Notes under the pieces: model-generated
Told to the model about the DNA's origin: nothing
The model's database searches: none
The model's input: the letters and a program-made list of their open reading frames with translations, nothing else
Shown: positions 57,257 to 64,000 of the stretch, one piece after another
Layout: the number at the start of each line of letters is the position of its first letter
Position numbering within the stretch: the first letter of the stretch is position 1
Assembly (NCBI GenBank): GCA_963853835.1
Contig: OY970834.1
Span: 34,751,257-34,815,256 of the forward strand
Source of the DNA: Calendula officinalis
Taxonomy: Eukaryota > Streptophyta > Magnoliopsida > Asterales > Asteraceae
Reading direction: 5' to 3'
Length of the DNA: 64,000 nucleotides
Program-made: the position numbers and the translations under genes

Positions 57257-60200
57257 CTCATGACAACATATTCTAAAAACAGCAAATAACATGAAGGAGA
57301 TATGATGTAGCCCAAACCATGGAGAAAAAACTCTTGTTTTTTAAGGTCCAATATCACATGAATAAATGACCTATACCAAAATAGGCATAAGTTAGGATAC
57401 GAGGCTTCATTTTAGGCCCGCGAACGGGAGAACATGGGAGTAAACAATCATAGGCGGTGTACGAAACTTTATGACCCAAAAAACTTTTTATTTAATGAGT
57501 TATTTGCATTTTTAAGTTTTCCAAAAAAAAAATTTTAACTTCGTTTGTGGACTAGTTTCGACATGTTTGTCTTTTTATGACCATTCGAAGTTCTAGATCT
57601 ATTTTAGTGTTTCATTGAGACGTTCAGTTTTGATATTTACGAAATTTCCGTCTTTCTCTTTTAATTCAGAGAATCCTCGTTTGTTTGAAAAAGACCCTAA
57701 TTATTAGAGAATTATATCATATTCACATGAATCAATACGTTCAATTTATGTTTATAACGTTTTAGTCTACATGAAGATAGACCAATGACTTTTAAAATGA
57801 TGGTACTAGCTAGTTACACATAACACAATCACATATAATTATTAGGAAGAGACCATTTTTTTATAGATAAATCTAATTATTCTTAAATACCATATATGTT
57901 CACAATCAGATCAAACACCATACAACTAGGCCAAATGTCATTTAGTTATACAATACCTTTTTTAACGTAAATAAATAAAGCTCCGTGGCTCCGCCCCTGT
58001 ATAAAACGCACAAAAAAGGTAAAACAAGAAAACGTTGATGGTCAACTAAACCGACCTGGCCAATGTTCAAAAATCAAAATGATCCGTTTTACCTTGTTTA
58101 CATTGTTTCATTTTGACATCTCTAATTAAAAAGAAAAACACTCACACATAAGGAGGTTATATTAATAAACTATAGTCTTGTTCTTGCCGGCCAAAGTGGA
58201 GTTGTCATGTATGCTTGGATTTGCACCTGAAAATGATGGCCAGTAAAGTAAGGCCTATATATCTTATGGTAACACATGATCATATTTAGGGGTATCATTC
58301 GGGTTGTCGGGTCTAGTTATGGCTCTTATCGGGCCTAGCCCATTAGGTTTGAGGTGAAAAATTATAACCCAAAACCCGACCCTATAAGGAATCGGGTTGG
58401 TTGGGTTTTGGATTTGTCTAACATATAGTTTTGTATAAAAGAGGACTGCATTCCTTTCATATCATAAATGGTCTTTTTGTATAAAAGAGTCGTTACCTAT
58501 TGACATTATTGGGTTGTATTGCAATCGTTGAAAATTGAAATAAAAACAAACTTAGCTGGTCCCTAAGACAACGAAACATACATATATCAACCAAAACCAT
58601 CATAATCTTGAGTAAAATGCAAATGAACCAGTCTCCAACAACGTAATAATATCAGAACAGGGGAACAAATCAGGATCATGCGTTGGTTTTATGCCATTTG
58701 GAGCGTTCGCGTTTTGTGGAGCTCGTCAACAGAATGATTATGAACGTAGACATGGTCAAATTAGCATTAACACAAGGATTAATGTGCTCACTTTTGCATA
58801 TGAATAGAAAGCCACAAGTAAACTTGCAATTATCAAGGTTAAAAAGGTATAAGTTGCATGCTCTGTTAAAAGAAATTGGTTTAAGTTATAAGAAAATAAC
58901 AATTACTTATTTAATATACTTCACATGTTATTTTAAATTATTTCACAAATATATAATGAATACTTTACTTTATACTTCCTCTGATTTTTTTTAATTGATA
59001 CATTGTTGATTTTTGTGAATTTTGTAGCAAATATTATAATGCAGATTAGAATGAATTAAACTAGATAGTTAGTGAGTGCAGATCATACTATCTTTTAATA
59101 AATGAATGTTAATGATGTTTAAAAATAAAAATAATGTTATTTCACTATAGTACAAGCTCCGCTATCTTTTACCAAATAAAGTAGATTATCAAAATGTATA
59201 ACTTATTTTAAAATTACTAGAATACAAAGTGTAAAGAATATAATAAAGTAGTATAAACTACGAATTAATATATGGTCGACAATCCAAAAGTTAACCAAGC
59301 AAGACCATTAAAAGGTAATTTTATTTGAAAAAACTTAAGTCATATTAAAAAAAGGGTTAATGTCCAAGAAATAGCAACGTATTTTTAGTTTCGTTCCCTT
59401 TTCATATTATTTTGATCCGATCCACTTTAGTTATTGACTTTATAATTATAAGTTTTCTGTTCATTTTTAAAAGGGCAATTGACCATAATACCCCTAAAAT
59501 GATGATACTTACAAGTTACAATGATATACACTGATTGTAATATTTATCTGAAAAGTGACCAATATGGTAATATTTTTTCAGAAACTTAATGACCAACACA
59601 TATAATAATAATATGTTTTTATTACTATAGAATGGTATTCTTATTATAAGGGCTCTCGTACGGCCGGGCTTATGCTCATGTTGTGCACAACTTAACCATT
59701 GCTGTGATCGTTTTCGACATTTTCATAGTAAATGTTTACTCAGTGAGGAATCGAACTCGTGTAACCTTAGAAGGCTTACAACTAGATGGTTTAATGACAA
59801 CATAAATTGAATATAAATAAAATGATTAAAATGAAATAAAACAAAGCAAAACAGATGCATCGATATTTTTTTTGACATTGCTCCTATTCGGAAAAAGGTA
59901 AAACTAGACTCTTCCTAAAATGTTAGCTCTAAGATTCGAACCAGGACATAAAAAAAGACAAGTGCTAGTTCATAAACATGTCTGAAATAAAAAGACAATT
60001 ACATAAGTTCAAACATGTGTTGTGGGAATTGAAAGGATTAAAGAATAGAGAGATATAGCAATCGAAGATGGCGTCCGGAATGACAGATTCCAAGAGCTAA
60101 TTCCATCACTAAGACAATGCCGGCTTTAACTTTTATTTTATTTAAAAGTCTAGATTTTGAAGACGACAGAATCAAAGATGCCATTATGTAATAGTAACGG

Positions 60201-61275
60201 ATATATTTTTCTTATTTAACGTCCACAACATCTAAATGCTAATCATTCTTTTCAATCATTTTAAGGTTTAAATTAAGCTACTCATTCCGGTGAAAGGCGG
60301 AAACAGAATAGGAAAATGGAAGAGAGTTTAGTAAAGATAAAAAAGACGGGATATTTCGGTATGCTGAAGGGTATGATAAGTTTCTTATGTTTTGGGGGAC
60401 GTTAGGAAGCATTGGAGACGGGTTGCAAATCCCGTTGATGATGTATGTTCTTAGCGATGTCATTAACGATTATGGAAATCCTAATGTCATAATCTCTAAT
60501 TCCATCGTTGATAAGGTAATTGACGATTCCATCACTTTATTCTTCGTGTCTTCGTAAGTTTGTGTTATGTCATTTTTAACTTATTTACTCCTAAAGTTGT
60601 TGAATCTTTCTGTTTGTTTATTCTGTTTCAGTATTCTCTTAGGCTGCTTTATGTTGCAATATTAGTTGGATTATCTGCTTTTGTTGGTAAGTTGTTTAAT
60701 TCCATTTATTGTACTTCCTCCTATTCAAATCTAGCTATACACTTTTCCATTTTTGTTGCTAAAATGCAATTTTAATATAATGAAATTATATTTTTATTTT
60801 TACTTTTAAATATTATTAACGTCGTTTTATTCAAAAGGTGTGAGATTCATCCCATTAACTATCTAGTTTAATCTGTTCTAACTTTCATTATATTTTTTTA
60901 CCTAAACACCGCGAAACCAACCATCTATCACTTAATTTGAATCGGAGGAAGTATTAGTTTTGGCATTTTAAACCTATTTAATTATAGTGTTTTGTTAACG
61001 ACAATCATAAGGACTGTCTTTAAACGCATAAAAAATTATACATTAATTTTTGAAAGGGTAATTACTAAAATTCAGGGAAGGTATAGATTGATGTACAAAA
61101 TTTTGATACATATTTTTACATTTTAATGATAATCCTTACGACTGTTAGTTATTACTCCCTCCGTCCCACAAAAAAGTTTTCATTTTACCTTTAAATTTTT
61201 CCCACAAAAAAGTTCTCATTTCTCAAATTTAAGAGCTCACTTAATAAAGTAATATTATTATCATAAATGGGTTGT

Positions 61276-61833
61276 GTTCAAGGAAGTCCTTGATTTTTAT
61301 GAAGTCCCAAGGAACAAATCTCAACAATTGATTAATTATAAGTAATGGTCAAGATTAATCACATATTTAATACATGGAGGGGTATTTGGTCATTTAAAAA
61401 ATATAATATTATTTTTATTTTTATTTTAGAATTATAATTTTTTTTAATTATTATTTTTTAATTAATAACACATAATGTGATTATATACTGAATCACATGT
61501 GATTGCGTACTGAATCACATGTGACTATACTAAAACATCAAATGTGATTAAATGTACATTCACATGTGATTTTACACTAAAATCAAATGTGATGAAGTAC
61601 TATACGTAATTATCAGATAAATATTGTTTTTAACGAAAAAATAATATTAAATAATAAAAAAATAAAAAAAAATTATAAAAAATAAAAAAAAAATCGACAT
61701 TTTTTTAAGTGTCAAATGACCAAAATACCCTTCATGTGTAAAATATGTGATTAATCTTGACTATTAGATCTTATTGATCAATGGTTGAAATTTGGTCCTC
61801 GGGACTACGCAAAAATGATGGACTTCCTTGAAC
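61276..61833. mobile_element. Long-TIR non-autonomous element in Stowaway
   Basis: Arms of about 40 bases, GTTCAAGGAAGTCCTTGATT at the left and the complement of GTTCAAGGAAGTCCATCATT at the right, are inverted repeats with several mismatches. I could not find a convincing target duplication. The interior has a cluster of TCACATGTGA palindromes (61480-61600). Mutator-like affiliation is a guess. Confidence 0.6.
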
Positions 61834-61898
61834 GTTTCTCTTGTCCCACCACTAACTATTCTTAAAAACAATTTCTCTCTCCAAATAACCTTATATTT

Positions 61899-62125
61899 AA
61901 CCAATTGGTCTAGATCAATTGGCCACCAATGATTGCCTTGGGGTTTTCCTCTAAGAGGTCTTGGGTTCAAGCCTTGTTGGAGGTAAAACTTGGAGTTTAA
62001 AAGGTGGTGAGGTTTATTCCCCATATGTGGAGGGTTCGAGGGAAGGCATACTGCCCCTTGTGGATGTCAATGTCTTAGCTCGAACCACTAACTTACTAAC
62101 TTGCCGTTCAATAAAAGAAAAAAAA
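61899..62125 (+). mobile_element. tRNA-derived SINE with poly-A tail
   Basis: Box A-like TTGGTCTAGATCAATTGG and box B GGGTTCAAGCC lie in the first 90 bases. The element ends in an A-rich tail (ATAAAAGAAAAAAA). The 12-bp duplication AACCTTATATTT flanks it (61887-61898 and 62126-62137), splitting a standard Stowaway word. It lies in sense orientation in an intron of the broken ABCB gene. Confidence 0.8.
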
Positions 62126-63097
62126 AACCTTATATTTTAATAAAAAATATTACTAATATTCTTACCATTAATTATCTCCTAGATACTTGTGTTCATGAGA
62201 AATGACATCTTTTTATTAGACGGGAAGTATTTTCCTTAATTATATATTGGTTGTTTTGGATTGTGTTGTATTCTAAACGGGTCCAACAAACTAAACATCT
62301 CCACCCTTAATTAGTTGTTGAATTTATCAAGTTACATGATATTTTGGATTTACGTTCTTTCTTTTTTGGTGTGTGATCGTGTTGGTGTTTAGAGGGACTT
62401 TGTTGGGCTAGAACTGCAGAACGACAAACTTCTCGAATGAGATTAGAGTACCTCAAGTCCGTCCTTAAGCAAGATGTCGGATTCTTCGACACTCAAGAAG
62501 CTGGCTCCTCCACAACCTACCAAGTTGTCTCAACCATCTCTGCTGATTCCAACACAATCCAAATCACAATCGGCGAAAAGGTTCTCATTTACCCCCCCTT
62601 TTTTAATACGATCGATAAACAAACATCTTGAATCATAAAAATTGAATCTTTTTCGTCTATCTAACTAAAGTTTAATTTTTTTTTTCTAAACCCAGATCCC
62701 GATCCTTCTTCTTCTGCCACGTATTTGCATTCGTTCTCTCATGGCGGCGGCTCTTCCATTCTCCGTCATGTTCCGGCTCTTGGATTTGGTAAACACATGA
62801 TGGATGTAGGGATGGCGATGATTGCATCATATGGTGCTGCTGGGAGTATTGCAGAACAGGCGATTTCCTCCATAAGAACCGTGTATTCGAGAGTCAAACA
62901 ATTGATAAGTTTAGTAAGGCCCTAAAAACAACCATGGAATTAGGGATCAAACAAGGGTTGGCTAGAGGACTGATGCTTGGAAGCATGGGGACTATCTATG
63001 TTAGTTGGGCTTTTCAAGCTTGGGTTGCATCTCTTCTCGTCACTAAACATGGTGAAAAAGGCGGTGTCGCTGGATTCAATGTGCTCATGGGAGGATT

Positions 63098-64000
63098 GTA
63101 AGTTTTTATTCTTCCATCTCATATTATGTAAAGACAACCGGAAAGCAGTCTGTTATACAGAATGAAATCCCAAACTTACAAGAAAACTCATTTTTAAAGG
63201 ACTGTTCATTACAATTAAATCTAATTAGCGACACTAAAAAAAAGTGTCACCAAAGTAACAAAAGTGTGTATAAAGTAAAAAAGTGTCACAAAAAGTGTGT
63301 GCATGGCCGTTTCAAGTTTATTTGAGGCCCGGGGCAAGATGGCAAAGCCACAAAAGCCAAACAACCTAACAACTATATAAGGATGAAAAGAACCAAACCA
63401 CCTGATAGTGATAGTCTATGAATCTATGATAGCCTCTTTACTTTTCCCCTCAACTTTTCAAATTGCAAGATCGAATTGCCAAAGCCAAATGCCAGTCTAT
63501 GAAAAATAAAATACTTATTCTTTTATTCTGATAATTTATAAATATAGAAAAAATGTCTAAAAAAATCAATGTAGTGCAATTTCAACAAACCAAACAACAT
63601 AGGGCCTTCAGTTTTCAAAAGGAGAAAATTCATTCATTCAGACATTTTATCAAACAGTTTATGTGCATAAAAAACTACATAATGTCTAAAGTCAATCAAG
63701 CAATATCGAAATGAACTGAATGGAGCTATGGAAGTAAGGAATTCTCAGCTATATAATAAAAGAAAATGAGGACATAATCACCGAAAGCAATAAATGTATT
63801 TGTAAGAGAGAGAAACCAAACCTCTATGAATTAGTGAATATGAGAATCTTTGAACTTCATTCTTGAACTTGAATGCTTAAATCGTATAAATTGGAAGGAT
63901 AAAGAAATGTGCAAGTTGCGAGATCAAATGAGAAACTGGAGAAATTAGATAGTCGATTAGGATTCTGTATTTTTTTAGGAACATCAATTGTGAAGACGAA
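63098..64000. other. Downstream flank, no gene; partial hAT-like end
   Basis: No further ABCB exon is recognised up to the window end. Near 63306 GGCCGTTTCAAG...GGCCCGGGGCAA matches the left terminus of the hAT MITE at 13648; no opposite end was found. A few AAAGTGTCAC/AAAGTGTGT repeats lie at 63235-63300. Confidence 0.5.

Larger units (their letters stand above)
55968..60315. other. Intergenic DNA with MITEs
   Basis: No supported gene. It contains a Stowaway MITE (56116-56316), a hAT-type MITE (56745-57256), a decayed GGGTT-rich block starting AGGGGT near 58290, and tRNA-like words on the minus strand near 59690-59800 (GAGTTCGATTCCTC). The rest is AT-rich without structure I can name. Confidence 0.5.
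61155..62227. mobile_element. Stowaway MITE split by two insertions (ABCB intron)
   Basis: Left terminus CTCCCTCCGTCCCACAAAAA after TA; right terminus decayed to GACGGGAAG followed by TA. Typical Stowaway inner words (CCACCACTAACTATTCTT; CCTTATATTT) are separated by a long-TIR element and a SINE. Confidence 0.75.
60316..63097 (+). pseudogene. ABCB transporter (P-glycoprotein type), 5' part, broken
   Basis: Exon-like blocks are 60316-60515, 60632-60686, 62393-62580 and 62696-63097. They encode the start of an ABCB full transporter: FLMFWGTLGSIGDGLQIPLM (first transmembrane part), LRLLYVAILVGLSAFV, LCWARTAERQTSRMR...LKQDVGFFDTQE, and GSIAEQAISSIRTVYS with MELGIKQG further on. Functional members export hormones or metabolites across the plasma membrane. 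Lesions: the ATG at 60316 is out of frame with the downstream homology, and the last block needs at least three more frame changes, around 62700-62760, 62770-62790 and 62890, where short segments normal for the family are missing. The nucleotide-binding domains are not in the window. Intron 2 (60687-62392) carries nested transposons. The introns keep GT-AG, so this is a decayed gene copy, not a retrocopy. Confidence 0.8.

Noticed and set aside
58620..58860. Possible cytochrome P450 haem-loop remnant (FMPFGAFAFCGA)
   Set aside because: It resembles the F-x-P-F-G...C-x-G signature only loosely, needs frame changes, and has no other P450 motif nearby.
59690..59960. tRNA genes suggested by GAGTTCGATTCCTC and GGTTCGAATCTTAG words
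   Set aside because: Box B-like words only; no cloverleaf with acceptor and anticodon arms can be drawn, so at most SINE relics.

Overview
The window is nuclear DNA of a flowering plant, almost certainly a eudicot: AT-rich, intron-rich genes whose products match Arabidopsis families closely, and a heavy load of plant transposable elements (Stowaway-, Tourist-, hAT- and Mutator-type MITEs, SINEs, Copia and Gypsy-type LTR elements, a Helitron). The species cannot be named from sequence alone. All gene structures, counts and identities below were worked out by eye.

Host genes lie mainly in the first 17.4 kb. A complete 15-exon kinesin-14 gene of the ATK1/ATK5 clade occupies 7582-11080 (+). A DUF1995 protein gene, probably plastid-targeted, is at 12523-13482 (+). 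A six-exon galacturonosyltransferase gene of the GAUT13/GAUT14 type is at 14237-17388 (-). At the far end (60316-63097, +) lies the 5' part of an ABCB (P-glycoprotein type) transporter gene, frameshifted and internally deleted. These genes are functionally unrelated; nothing suggests a cluster or operon.

The middle is one large nest. A Helitron of about 9.5 kb of its own sequence runs from about 21319 to 55967. It carries an RPA70-like gene (47065-49716) and a 5'-truncated Rep/helicase gene (50789-55805). It was interrupted twice: by a large Copia (SIRE/Maximus-like) retrotransposon at 22092-45620 (5-bp duplication GTTAC) and by a Gypsy-type solo LTR at 52554-54208 (5-bp duplication ATGGA) inside the helicase coding sequence. 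The Copia element has a long gag, a broken pol and a third ORF of about 1360 codons. It was itself invaded by a non-coding LTR element (25629-36916: partial internal region, LTR, internal region, LTR), with loss of part of pol.

A second nest at 2424-5868 has four levels: a long-TIR MITE with 9-bp duplication, a Stowaway MITE (TA), a Tourist/PIF-type MITE (TAA) and a solo LTR (ATTAT) related to the one in the helicase. Further MITEs and tRNA-derived SINEs lie between genes and in introns.

The observations that standard annotation would miss are: the palindrome CAGCTG recurs through every part of the Copia element (LTRs, UTRs, gag, pol, ORF3) far above expectation; two related solo LTRs carry unrelated four-copy tandem arrays at the same internal site; the Helitron has two divergent copies of its 5' leader but one 3' terminus; and a hairpin with compensatory changes precedes the polypurine region of the non-coding LTR element.
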